The position numbers were made by a program, and so were the translations under genes. A DNA stretch of 9,184 nucleotides from NCBI GenBank assembly GCA_903850275.1, contig CAINLH010000068.1:1-9184 (forward strand). The letters run 5' to 3'. The notes under the pieces were generated by a model, which ran no database searches, had not been told where the DNA came from, and worked only from the letters and a program-made list of their open reading frames with translations. Source of the stretch: an uncultured Acidimicrobium sp. Its GTDB lineage: Bacteria; Actinomycetota; Acidimicrobiia; Acidimicrobiales; Ilumatobacteraceae. Each line of letters starts with the position of its first letter. Within the stretch, counting starts at the first letter, position 1. Shown in pieces: positions 1 to 6,666 of the stretch.

Positions 1-427
1 ACTTGTCTTTGATGAATTCTCGAACACGTTCTAATGACTGAATGTTGTCATTCCGAGTCATATTGCTAATGGCTCGCTGCACAGCAATATCGGTGGCGCC
101 GATGTTTCCATCCCAATAGACATTTTGTAACGCAATGGAAAGCTCGGTATAAAAGCGGGAAACACGCTCGAAATCATCTTGTATCTCATATGGCGCGATG
201 TCATTAAGCGTGAGTAGCGAACCAAGGAATACGGCAAACGAACTTTGCAACTGTCGTGGTGCAACAACCGACAAATCCTCAATGGACTGATCGACTGCAA
301 CCATTGACGACTCGAAATCACTCGCCCTGCTACACACAGCGGCTACTTCGTCGGACACGCCACAACCACCTAAGACCGTTCCGGCCAAACCAACACATAT
401 CCACCAAGCAGCACGACGAATGATCAT
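1..427 (-). CDS. Small predicted lipoprotein, 3' end cut by window edge
   Basis: The frame opens at ATG 427-425 and stays open for 142 codons to the window edge, so the C-terminus is missing. The N-terminus is a lipoprotein signal: two arginines (R4, R5), a hydrophobic stretch, then a lipobox L19-G20-G21-C22. The mature protein should therefore be lipid-anchored through Cys22 on the outer face of the membrane. The rest is a mostly helical-looking domain with one further cysteine (C32), and I do not recognise its family. The ATG overlaps the stop of the upstream ABC gene (ATGA), and a GAGGGA ribosome site lies a few bases before it, so it is probably translated by coupling from the exporter mRNA. 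This position suggests an accessory role for the exporter or its cargo, but that is only inference. The lipoprotein call is fairly firm; the function is unknown. Confidence 0.8.
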   Translation of the reverse strand, partial: MIIRRAAWWICVGLAGTVLGGCGVSDEVAAVCSRASDFESSMVAVDQSIEDLSVVAPRQLQSSFAVFLGSLLTLNDIAPYEIQDDFERVSRFYTELSIALQNVYWDGNIGATDIAVQRAISNMTRNDNIQSLERVREFIKDK

Positions 428-2214
428 CTCTGTCCCTCTGTTGCCGATACCCACGTTGCATAGAGTTTTGCGTATTCTCCATCGTTTTTCAGCAAATCCT
501 GATGCGAACCATCTTCCACGACCCTTCCATCGCGCAGCAGTACTACTCGCTGGGCGCGAGCTGCCGTAGAGAGTCGATGCGCAATGGAAACCGTTGTGCG
601 CCCCTCTGCCAAACGCTGCAAGGCGCGCGATATCCGAACTTCAGTCGCCGCGTCAACCGCCGAAGTCGCTTCATCCAAAATCAACACATCCGGCTTCACC
701 AACGACGCACGCACGAGGGCAATCAACTGGCGTTCACCAGCAGACAGCGAACCACCACGTTGTCCAACATGCGTGTCCAGGCCAAAAGGCATCGTTTCTA
801 GCCAATCCAACAAGTCAAGATCTTTAAACGACGCGAGGAGCAAGTCATCCGAAGCGTCTGGCAAGGCAAACATCAAGTTTTCTCTCACTGTTTGAGCAAA
901 CAAAAACGGCTCCTGAGGAACGACCACCATTCTGCTTCGCAGTACTTCATTTCCGACCTGAGTAAGTGGTACGCCCCCGATCGAGACCGTCCCAATTGTC
1001 GGGTCGACCAATCGAGCTATCAATCGAGCAACCGTTGTCTTCCCAGAACCTGACGGACCCACCAGCGCTACATGTTGACCACCCTGAATATGCAGCGATA
1101 CGTCATTGAGTACTAGATCGTCCTCGTCGTCGCCGTCTCGCGCCGAATAGGCGAAGCTCACACGATCAAGATCAATTGATAAAACTCCGTTTGGAAGAGG
1201 CAACGGATTGAGTGGCGCAGGTGGGCCAACTGGAGTGTCGAGGACACTCAATACACGACGCAAACCAGACACAGCATTCTGTGTTTGATCGATGACTTCC
1301 GTAAATTCGGCAATTGGTTCGAGGAACCGGTAAGTGAGAAAAACGAAGCCCACTAATGCACCCGATGTCAGGCCTCCTGCTGGTCCGATCAACAAACCTG
1401 TTGTTACTACTGCAACGACAGTGAACACTGCGAACACTTCCCCAGATGGGAAAAGAAATGCACCGATGAATCCTGCACGAATGTTGCTGCGTGCGCGGTC
1501 GTCGACGTCCTTCTCGACTCTTTCAATTACATGAGCGGCCGAATCATACGCTCGAAGTGTGTCAAACCCGGAAAGCATTTCACTGACATTTCCAAGAAGA
1601 TGAGCGTTGCGCTCTCGCGAGATGTTGTGGGCGGTAATCAATCGAGATTGAACTACACGAAGTACAAAAACCAATGGAGCGGACACCACGAATGCGACAA
1701 CCGCAAGTCGCCAGTCGTATGCAACCATCACGATTGCAACCGCCAGCATTTGAAAACCATCGAGCAGCAATGTCAATCCACCCCAGGTGAAAAACTGAGT
1801 AAGTGTCTCGATGTCGCTAGTAACCCGAGAAACCAGCGCTCCTCGTTTTTCGTCGTTGTGACTTGCAAGACTCAGTTTGTGAATGTGATCAAACAATTTC
1901 ACTCTCAACGTGTACAGGCCGTCTTCCGCGCGCCAGCCAAGCCTCAAGGTTGCTTTACGGAGCGCCACTGACGAGACGAGAACGCAGCTAGCTCCGATGG
2001 CGCAAAAAGTAAACGCCAAACTCAAATCAACTCGATCCGGAACAAGGGCTTTATCGATCGTTTGCTGAATCAAAATGGGGATCACGAGTCGGGCGCCTGT
2101 TCCGATGAACGCAAGCATCAGTGTGCCCCACAATCCTTTTCGAAATGCAGGGGCTACGGCTACGCCACGACTTATCACTCGTGCAGACACGAATCGATCA
2201 ATCGGCTCAGTCAT
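424..2214 (-). CDS. ABC exporter half-transporter, catalytically complete subunit of a heterodimer
   Basis: Fused permease-ATPase of the MsbA/ABCB-like exporter type, 596 residues from ATG 2214, the usual family length. Residue numbers count from this ATG. Six membrane helices span roughly residues 30-300, with a nucleotide-binding domain after about 340. Seen in the latter: Walker A GPSGSGKT (386-393), Q-loop Q434, signature LSAGER (490-495) in place of LSGGQ, Walker B VLILDE (510-515) with catalytic Glu515, D-loop SAVD, and switch His546. This subunit therefore supplies a complete Walker A/Glu/His set, while its altered signature would face the degenerate site of the partner encoded just upstream. 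The ATG overlaps the partner's stop by 8 nt. A TTG nine codons earlier (2241) is possible but adds nothing family-like. The protein should sit in the inner membrane and export an unknown substrate (drug, lipid or peptide). Family call secure, substrate unknown. Confidence 0.95.
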   Translation of the reverse strand: MTEPIDRFVSARVISRGVAVAPAFRKGLWGTLMLAFIGTGARLVIPILIQQTIDKALVPDRVDLSLAFTFCAIGASCVLVSSVALRKATLRLGWRAEDGLYTLRVKLFDHIHKLSLASHNDEKRGALVSRVTSDIETLTQFFTWGGLTLLLDGFQMLAVAIVMVAYDWRLAVVAFVVSAPLVFVLRVVQSRLITAHNISRERNAHLLGNVSEMLSGFDTLRAYDSAAHVIERVEKDVDDRARSNIRAGFIGAFLFPSGEVFAVFTVVAVVTTGLLIGPAGGLTSGALVGFVFLTYRFLEPIAEFTEVIDQTQNAVSGLRRVLSVLDTPVGPPAPLNPLPLPNGVLSIDLDRVSFAYSARDGDDEDDLVLNDVSLHIQGGQHVALVGPSGSGKTTVARLIARLVDPTIGTVSIGGVPLTQVGNEVLRSRMVVVPQEPFLFAQTVRENLMFALPDASDDLLLASFKDLDLLDWLETMPFGLDTHVGQRGGSLSAGERQLIALVRASLVKPDVLILDEATSAVDAATEVRISRALQRLAEGRTTVSIAHRLSTAARAQRVVLLRDGRVVEDGSHQDLLKNDGEYAKLYATWVSATEGQR

Positions 2215-3955
2215 GGTGCGAACGCAATCTGTCGTTCTCAAAAGAGTTAATGAGATCGCTGTATTGACTATTAGTTGCCATGAGAACGTCGTGCGTGCCT
2301 ATGCCAGATATTCCACCCTCCTCCATGAAAATCACTACGTCGGCCAACGCGATGGTGGAAGGTCGTGCAGCAACCAGGAGAATTGTCGTTGTTCGAATGC
2401 CGGCTTTAATTCTTTCAATGATCATTTGCTCGGTTTCCGGATCAAGCGCCGAGGTGGTGTCGTCCAACAGCAAAAGTGCTGGCTCGCATACCAACGCTCT
2501 CGCGAGTGCGATTCTTTGACGCTGGCCTCCACTGATTGTCACTCCCCGTTCGCCAACCAAAGTTTCTAAACCAGTCTCGAAACCATTCACGAATTCACTA
2601 ACAGCAGACACAAATTGAGCATTCTCAATTTGTTTTTCGGTTACCTCTCTATCAAGACAGATGTTTTCTCTGATCGATCCAGAGAATAGAAAGGGCTCCT
2701 GAAACACGATTGCTGTGTTTTTGATGTCGGCAAAGATTTGACCGCTGACAGGCTCGTATAAACCGGCAATCACATTCATGAGTGACGATTTTCCGCAACC
2801 CGTAGGACCAACAATTGCGGCAATAGAACCGACAGGTACTTCAAAACTCACGTCTCTGATTACATCTTCGGTCTCGCTGGAAAATCTGAAACTCACCTGA
2901 TCGACCCGAAGTCCCAATTCGTTAGTTGGGCTATTGATTCGAATACGAGGATCCCTTTCGGCAGGCTCCGTCAGAATTTCGTTGACGCGCTTCCATCCCG
3001 AGTTTGAATGCGGAATCTCGCTCAGCACATAGCCAATGATTCGGAGGGGGAAAATCAGCAATGTAAACAAATAGATAAAACTTGTCAATTCACCAATCGT
3101 CATTTCACCGGATTTAACCCGCACTGCACCAACGCAGATCAAAACAATGTTCATCAATGTGGGTACTCCATCGAGCAGCGCTTCAAAAGTTGCTCTAGCA
3201 CCTACGGCTTTTTTTCGCGCTTCACGTAGCCGACCTGAGATGACCGACAACCGATGAGTTTCTCTACCCTCTGCGCCGAAAGCCTTGACCACTAGGACAC
3301 CGTCAAAGCTCTCGTGCACGGCCTCCGAGAGATGTCCAAGCTCCTTTTGTGCAAGGTCGTAGTGCCGATCGATTCTCCGCTGATATCCCACATTGAGCAG
3401 GAGTAATACAGGAATGATGATTAATGCCATTAACCCAAGAGGTAGGTCAACGATCAACAGCCAAATGCTCGACAGTACAACCAACAACACAACCGATGTG
3501 CTGAACGGAAGTGGGGCCAGAACGCCGACCGCCGCATCACTGTCTACACCGATTCGAGACACAACATCACCTGTCATGTGGCGCTTATGCCAAAGGCTGC
3601 TCTGATCCATCACTTTTCGAACGACCAGCATTGACAACGACTGCGCTGTGCGCCACTCCGTGACGCCAGCAAATGAACGCCGAACAACCACCCCAACCGC
3701 TCGCAACAGACCGATGCCAACAACTATGAAAGACCCCGCTACGAGCGACCCGAACGGGACTTTATCCGATGCAAACCTCGGCAAAATAACCTTGTCGACA
3801 AGAAAACCGACGCCAAAACTAGACGCAACTGTGCAGGTGGCGTAGACGGCAGCGCCGACGACTGCAATGATAAATGTCCTACGGTGAAATGAAGTCAATA
3901 CACGAACAAGACCAATTGATATTCGCAAACGACTTGATTCCGTAACCACTCGCAC
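2207..3955 (-). CDS. ABC exporter half-transporter, degenerate-site subunit of a heterodimer
   Basis: First gene of the exporter operon: a fused six-helix permease (about residues 27-311) and ATPase domain (about 345-570), 582 residues from GTG 3955. Seen: Walker A GPTGCGKS (383-390), Q-loop Q419, a canonical signature ISGGQ (474-478), Walker B LLLLDD (494-499) with Asp499 where the catalytic Glu belongs, and Ala530 where the switch His belongs (VAARPST instead of AHRLST). The Walker A Lys to Q-loop spacing is about 30 residues against 42 in the partner, so a short segment is missing. This pattern is known from heterodimeric exporters such as TM287/288 and BmrCD: one subunit loses hydrolysis residues but lends a good signature to the partner's active site. 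It is not a pseudogene, since the frame is intact and all other motifs are kept. A second GTG (3949) fits a leaderless start better. Confidence 0.94.
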   Translation of the reverse strand: MRVVTESSRLRISIGLVRVLTSFHRRTFIIAVVGAAVYATCTVASSFGVGFLVDKVILPRFASDKVPFGSLVAGSFIVVGIGLLRAVGVVVRRSFAGVTEWRTAQSLSMLVVRKVMDQSSLWHKRHMTGDVVSRIGVDSDAAVGVLAPLPFSTSVVLLVVLSSIWLLIVDLPLGLMALIIIPVLLLLNVGYQRRIDRHYDLAQKELGHLSEAVHESFDGVLVVKAFGAEGRETHRLSVISGRLREARKKAVGARATFEALLDGVPTLMNIVLICVGAVRVKSGEMTIGELTSFIYLFTLLIFPLRIIGYVLSEIPHSNSGWKRVNEILTEPAERDPRIRINSPTNELGLRVDQVSFRFSSETEDVIRDVSFEVPVGSIAAIVGPTGCGKSSLMNVIAGLYEPVSGQIFADIKNTAIVFQEPFLFSGSIRENICLDREVTEKQIENAQFVSAVSEFVNGFETGLETLVGERGVTISGGQRQRIALARALVCEPALLLLDDTTSALDPETEQMIIERIKAGIRTTTILLVAARPSTIALADVVIFMEEGGISGIGTHDVLMATNSQYSDLINSFENDRLRSHHD

Positions 3956-3961
3956 AGCCTA
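3956..3961 (-). promoter_or_regulatory. Candidate -10 box (TAGGCT) of the exporter operon
   Basis: On the minus strand TAGGCT matches the actinobacterial TANNNT -10 pattern. It directly abuts GTG 3955 and lies 6 nt before the in-frame GTG at 3949. If it is real, transcription would start at or near 3949 and the mRNA would be leaderless, which favours 3949 as the true start (580 residues). No good -35 element or Shine-Dalgarno is visible. The motif is short, so support comes mainly from the same spacing at three other starts in this window. Confidence 0.4.
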
Positions 3962-4023
3962 GTTTGCATTCACATTCGTGAGATAAACATCACTCGACTT
4001 GAGCCGCACGCTTCCTTTGAAAA

Positions 4024-4044
4024 CGCCTACGCTAAGCGTATGCG
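4024..4044. repeat. 21-bp near-perfect palindrome over promoter and start codon
   Basis: The inner 13 bases, TACGCTAAGCGTA (4028-4040), are a perfect inverted repeat around A4034. Extending outward gives 10-base arms with a single mismatch (C4027 against T4041). The element covers the candidate -10 box (4028-4033) and the ATG at 4040-4042. A dimeric repressor bound here would block both transcription start and start codon. Alternatively, being DNA-encoded at a leaderless start, it may be chance. No regulator gene is in the window to pair with it. Confidence 0.45.
4028..4033 (+). promoter_or_regulatory. Candidate -10 box (TACGCT) for the 4040 gene, leaderless
   Basis: TACGCT fits TANNNT and ends 6 nt before ATG 4040, which would place the transcription start at the A of the start codon. 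No Shine-Dalgarno lies upstream of the ATG. A weak TTGAGC at 3999-4004 is too far (23-bp spacer) to be a normal -35. Confidence 0.45.
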
Positions 4045-4555
4045 TAAGACGTTTGGCAGAGTTTTTATCGGTACTTGCATTTCTTTGCTAACACTGATGT
4101 GGATCTATGCGCTTTTTTTCGCCTCAAAGGAATCCGTAAACCAAATCGAAGACAAAGTCTGGCAAGGGCGTGCGGAAGCCATATGCAATGAGACCGCTGT
4201 TGCTCGCAAGGAACTGGCTGATTACCGCCTCATTACCGACATGGGCCCAGACGCGCTTTCGGAACGCGCCGATATTGTCGATAAAGCGACTGCGATGTTG
4301 GTCCAGATGGTGAACCAATTGGCGTCGTCAACACCTACGGACGCCAAAGGAGCCGAATTAGTGCCCCTATGGATTGCCGACTATCGAACATACATCTCCG
4401 ACCGGAATGCATATTCACAAAAGCTGCGGGCCGGAATTAACGATGCGTTCGCGGAAACGATGATTGACGGACTTCCACTGAGCGAGAAGATAGCGACATT
4501 TGCTGCTGACAACTACATGGTTTCGTGCAAGCCCCCTCGCGATTTATCAGTTTGA
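4040..4555 (+). CDS. Conserved-looking hypothetical protein with one N-terminal membrane helix
   Basis: 171 residues, beginning at ATG 4040. A basic tip (R2, K3, R7) precedes one hydrophobic helix at about residues 8-28, so by the positive-inside rule the remaining 140 residues should lie outside the membrane. There is no lipobox and no clear signal cleavage site, so it is probably anchored. The outer part is predominantly helical and has two cysteines, C49 and C163, near its two ends, which could form a disulfide. Motif-like stretches such as DAKGAELVPLWIADYRTY (101-118) and the tail SCKPPRDLS resemble small uncharacterised acidimicrobial proteins I recall, but I cannot name a function. It is divergent from the exporter operon (84-bp gap) and its stop overlaps the acyltransferase gene end by 9 bp. 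Coding status is well supported by the signal anchor and intact frame. Confidence 0.82.
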   Translation: MRKTFGRVFIGTCISLLTLMWIYALFFASKESVNQIEDKVWQGRAEAICNETAVARKELADYRLITDMGPDALSERADIVDKATAMLVQMVNQLASSTPTDAKGAELVPLWIADYRTYISDRNAYSQKLRAGINDAFAETMIDGLPLSEKIATFAADNYMVSCKPPRDLSV

Positions 4556-5197
4556 TCCATCCTCATTGAAGTAATTGCTGGCAACCCATCCGCTCTCCTT
4601 CGAATACTGCTTGATAACACGCGCAGGTACTCCCACAGCTACGCAATAGTCGGGAAGTGCTCCAGTGACCACCGAATTTGCTCCAACAGCAACATGCTTG
4701 CCTATCTGAGCTCCAGGCAACACCACTGTTCCCGCGCCTAACCATGAACCGTCGCCTATCGATACAGCGCGCTCCATCTGAGTTTGCTGGGAGATTGGAA
4801 TATCCACATTTTCATAACCGTGATTCTGATCGGTGATGTACACGTGGTGACCAGTCCAGACGTCATTGCCTATGTCGATCGAGAAGTGACCAACTATGCC
4901 ACTGCCCCGACCGATCAAGCATCTATCACCTATGCGGACAACTGGGTTTGTCAGACACTCTTGTCCTGGCATCATCCCAGCCGAGAGCGCTATGTGGCTA
5001 CCAATCATCGTTGAACTTCCGATGTGAATGTATTGTTCGTTGAAAATTGTTGTTTGTGGAAAGCAAATAATGCTTCCCGATCCGAAACGACCGAACTCTC
5101 GACCTTTATGTGTCGTTGGGCCGATGGCCCCATAAGTTTGCATCCGGCCCCATAGCCAATGAGTGAATCGCGCAGCCAAATTTGCTTTTGCAAACAT
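4547..5197 (-). CDS. Left-handed beta-helix acyltransferase (hexapeptide-repeat, probable O- or N-acetyltransferase)
   Basis: 216 residues from ATG 5197. The central part is a run of hexapeptide repeats ([IV]-G-x-x-x-[IV] pattern) at about residues 55-130 and 145-195, the left-handed beta-helix fold of sugar and antibiotic acetyltransferases, which act as trimers with acetyl-CoA. The loop ITDQNHGYENVDIPI carries the expected catalytic histidine (H126) in the D-x-x-H-x-Y setting typical of maltose/galactoside and cell-surface-sugar acetyltransferases. The C-terminus ends with the common G-V-P-A-R-V-I-K segment of this family. No membrane helix or signal peptide is seen, so it is cytoplasmic. 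The acceptor cannot be read; a cell-envelope sugar is the most usual role. In-frame TTG 5236 would add 13 residues but overlaps the divergent esterase, so ATG is preferred. It ends convergently with the hypothetical gene. Confidence 0.92.
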   Translation of the reverse strand: MFAKANLAARFTHWLWGRMQTYGAIGPTTHKGREFGRFGSGSIICFPQTTIFNEQYIHIGSSTMIGSHIALSAGMMPGQECLTNPVVRIGDRCLIGRGSGIVGHFSIDIGNDVWTGHHVYITDQNHGYENVDIPISQQTQMERAVSIGDGSWLGAGTVVLPGAQIGKHVAVGANSVVTGALPDYCVAVGVPARVIKQYSKESGWVASNYFNEDGSN

Positions 5198-5205
5198 CAC
5201 TGAAG

Positions 5206-5211
5206 AATCTA
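5206..5211 (-). promoter_or_regulatory. Candidate -10 box (TAGATT) of the acyltransferase gene
   Basis: On the minus strand TAGATT fits TANNNT and ends 8 nt before ATG 5197, consistent with a leaderless mRNA. A TTGTCA hexamer at 5232-5237 (minus) resembles a -35 box, but the 20-bp spacer is long. No Shine-Dalgarno precedes the ATG. It lies only 6 bp from the -10 candidate of the divergent esterase. Confidence 0.4.
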
Positions 5212-5217
5212 GACGAC

Positions 5218-5223
5218 TACGAT
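5218..5223 (+). promoter_or_regulatory. Candidate -10 box (TACGAT) of the carboxylesterase gene
   Basis: TACGAT fits TANNNT and ends 6 nt before ATG 5230, the same spacing as at gene 4040. It implies a transcript starting at the A of the ATG. There is no ribosome binding site and no recognisable -35. The gap between the two divergent start codons is only 32 bp. Confidence 0.4.
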
Positions 5224-5229
5224 GCTTGC

Positions 5230-6666
5230 ATGACAACCGTGATTAGCCTAGATGGAAGCTTTGTAGCGCAATCACAGGACAACGATGTATTGGCCTACAA
5301 AGGTATTCGATACGCGACAGCAGATCGGTTCGAGCCACCAATCGCCTACCGTCCGAACGATGAACCGTATGAAGCATTTGAATACGGATCTTCGCCAATG
5401 CAGACACCCGGAATGTTGGAGTTGCTGCTTGGTTTAACCGAAGAGAACAACAACGAAGATTGCCTGTTTTTGAATATCTACACTCCAGCCAAAAACAGTT
5501 CCGAGCCTCTTCCAGTTCTGTTCTGGATTTACGGCGGCGCCTTTGTCAATGGATCATCGTCAATAGCTTGGTACGACGGAAGCAATTTGGCCCGAAGTGC
5601 GAACGCCGTAGTTGTAACAATCAATTATCGCCTCGGAGTTTTCGGCTTTCTCGGCTCAACGAACCTTGGGCTACTCGATCAAATTTGCGCTCTAAAATGG
5701 GTAAACAGAAACATTGCAGCATTCGGCGGCGACACAGAAAATGTCACCATATTCGGAGAATCTGCAGGCGGTGCAAGCGTCGTTGCGTTATTGGCTGCTC
5801 GTGATGCTCAGCCATATTTCGCTAAAGCTTGGGCCATGAGCCCATCGATTGGGCAGTACAGCAACATCGAACGATCCAAACAACAAGTAAACGATCTATT
5901 GGTACATGCTGGCGTGTCCTCCGAACAAGAATTACGGCAGTTAAGTTCTTCTGCACTGTTGATAGCACAACAAAAGGTGATCGATCATTCAAACGAGCAG
6001 TTTTCCGCGTTTGCTCCAACGCAAGATGACGTCGTTCTACCTCTGGACTTGCTGGATGCTGCCGCGAAAAACCCAAAACCTTTCGTAATCGGCACGAACA
6101 AAGACGAATCCCGATTGTGGGTGATGTTTGATCCAAACGAAAACCAGCTAGATGAACTTGGTGCGGTCAAAGCGCTGAGCACTCGCGCAGCCAACGCATC
6201 AGATATTTGGAGTTTGTACAAGTCGTCCCGGCCTACTTACGGTCCTAGTCAAATCGTTGCCGCATACGACTCGGATGCAAACTTTAGGAAGCATGCATGG
6301 AACCTGCTCAAGACTCGAGAGGAAAACGCGTGCCCGTCCTGGAGCTATTGGTTCACTTGGCCAAGCCCCACCTTTGATGGTCTCCTCGGTAGCTGTCATG
6401 CATTGGATATACCTTTCTTCTTCGCCAATGAAGCAATTGCTGGAGCCGATGTGATTATCGGATCCGGAGAGACCCAGACCATGCTTTCTTCGGTTGCAGC
6501 GAAGTCGCTTGCACAATTCGCACATGCTGGCGAGCCAGATTGGCCGCGATACAAGACGAACGACCGACCAACCTACGTATTCGACGAGGACTGTCGGTTG
6601 GAACAACAGCCAGATGATGATCTTTATGACTACTGGATTCAGGTATTAGTCAACGAGACAAGTTGA
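5230..6666 (+). CDS. Type B carboxylesterase (alpha/beta-hydrolase)
   Basis: 478 residues from ATG 5230, close to the usual length of the carboxylesterase/para-nitrobenzyl esterase family. Seen in order: a K-G-I-R-Y-A motif near the N-terminus, EDCLFLNIYTP (about 76-86), the oxyanion-hole segment YGGAF (about 101-105), the nucleophile elbow FGESAGG with Ser178, GTNKDE with the acidic triad residue Glu293, and the histidine motif GSCHALDIPFF with His390. The full Ser-Glu-His triad is therefore present and the enzyme should hydrolyse carboxylic esters; the natural substrate is unknown. No signal peptide is visible, so it is probably cytoplasmic. In-frame TTG 5182 would add 16 non-family residues and overlap the divergent acyltransferase, so ATG is preferred. 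Its stop lies 17 bp inside the end of the convergent ProA-like gene. Confidence 0.95.
   Translation: MTTVISLDGSFVAQSQDNDVLAYKGIRYATADRFEPPIAYRPNDEPYEAFEYGSSPMQTPGMLELLLGLTEENNNEDCLFLNIYTPAKNSSEPLPVLFWIYGGAFVNGSSSIAWYDGSNLARSANAVVVTINYRLGVFGFLGSTNLGLLDQICALKWVNRNIAAFGGDTENVTIFGESAGGASVVALLAARDAQPYFAKAWAMSPSIGQYSNIERSKQQVNDLLVHAGVSSEQELRQLSSSALLIAQQKVIDHSNEQFSAFAPTQDDVVLPLDLLDAAAKNPKPFVIGTNKDESRLWVMFDPNENQLDELGAVKALSTRAANASDIWSLYKSSRPTYGPSQIVAAYDSDANFRKHAWNLLKTREENACPSWSYWFTWPSPTFDGLLGSCHALDIPFFFANEAIAGADVIIGSGETQTMLSSVAAKSLAQFAHAGEPDWPRYKTNDRPTYVFDEDCRLEQQPDDDLYDYWIQVLVNETS

Noticed and set aside
58..321. 87-codon open frame on the minus strand
   Set aside because: It is a different frame of the lipoprotein gene, which opens at ATG 427 with a clear lipobox and ribosome site; the protein is low-complexity and has no family features.
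1531..1971. 146-codon open frame on the plus strand
   Set aside because: Antisense to the membrane domain of the second ABC subunit; no recognisable features.
2075..2569. 164-codon open frame on the plus strand
   Set aside because: Antisense to the strongly supported ABC genes, covering their junction; composition is not protein-like.
2207..3955. Degenerate ABC subunit as a decaying gene
   Set aside because: The Walker B Glu and switch His are replaced, but the frame, Walker A, Q-loop, signature and six helices are intact and the partner has the matching defect, which fits a functional asymmetric dimer.
5182..5236. Overlapping TTG-start versions of the acyltransferase and esterase
   Set aside because: Both extensions lack family-like residues and would make the divergent genes overlap by 55 bp, while each has an internal ATG with a TANNNT box just upstream.
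6650..6666. Inverted repeat TCAAC/GTTGA around the two convergent stop codons as a terminator
   Set aside because: Arms are only 5 bp with a 7-base loop and no T-run on either side; it arises largely because TGA appears on both strands.
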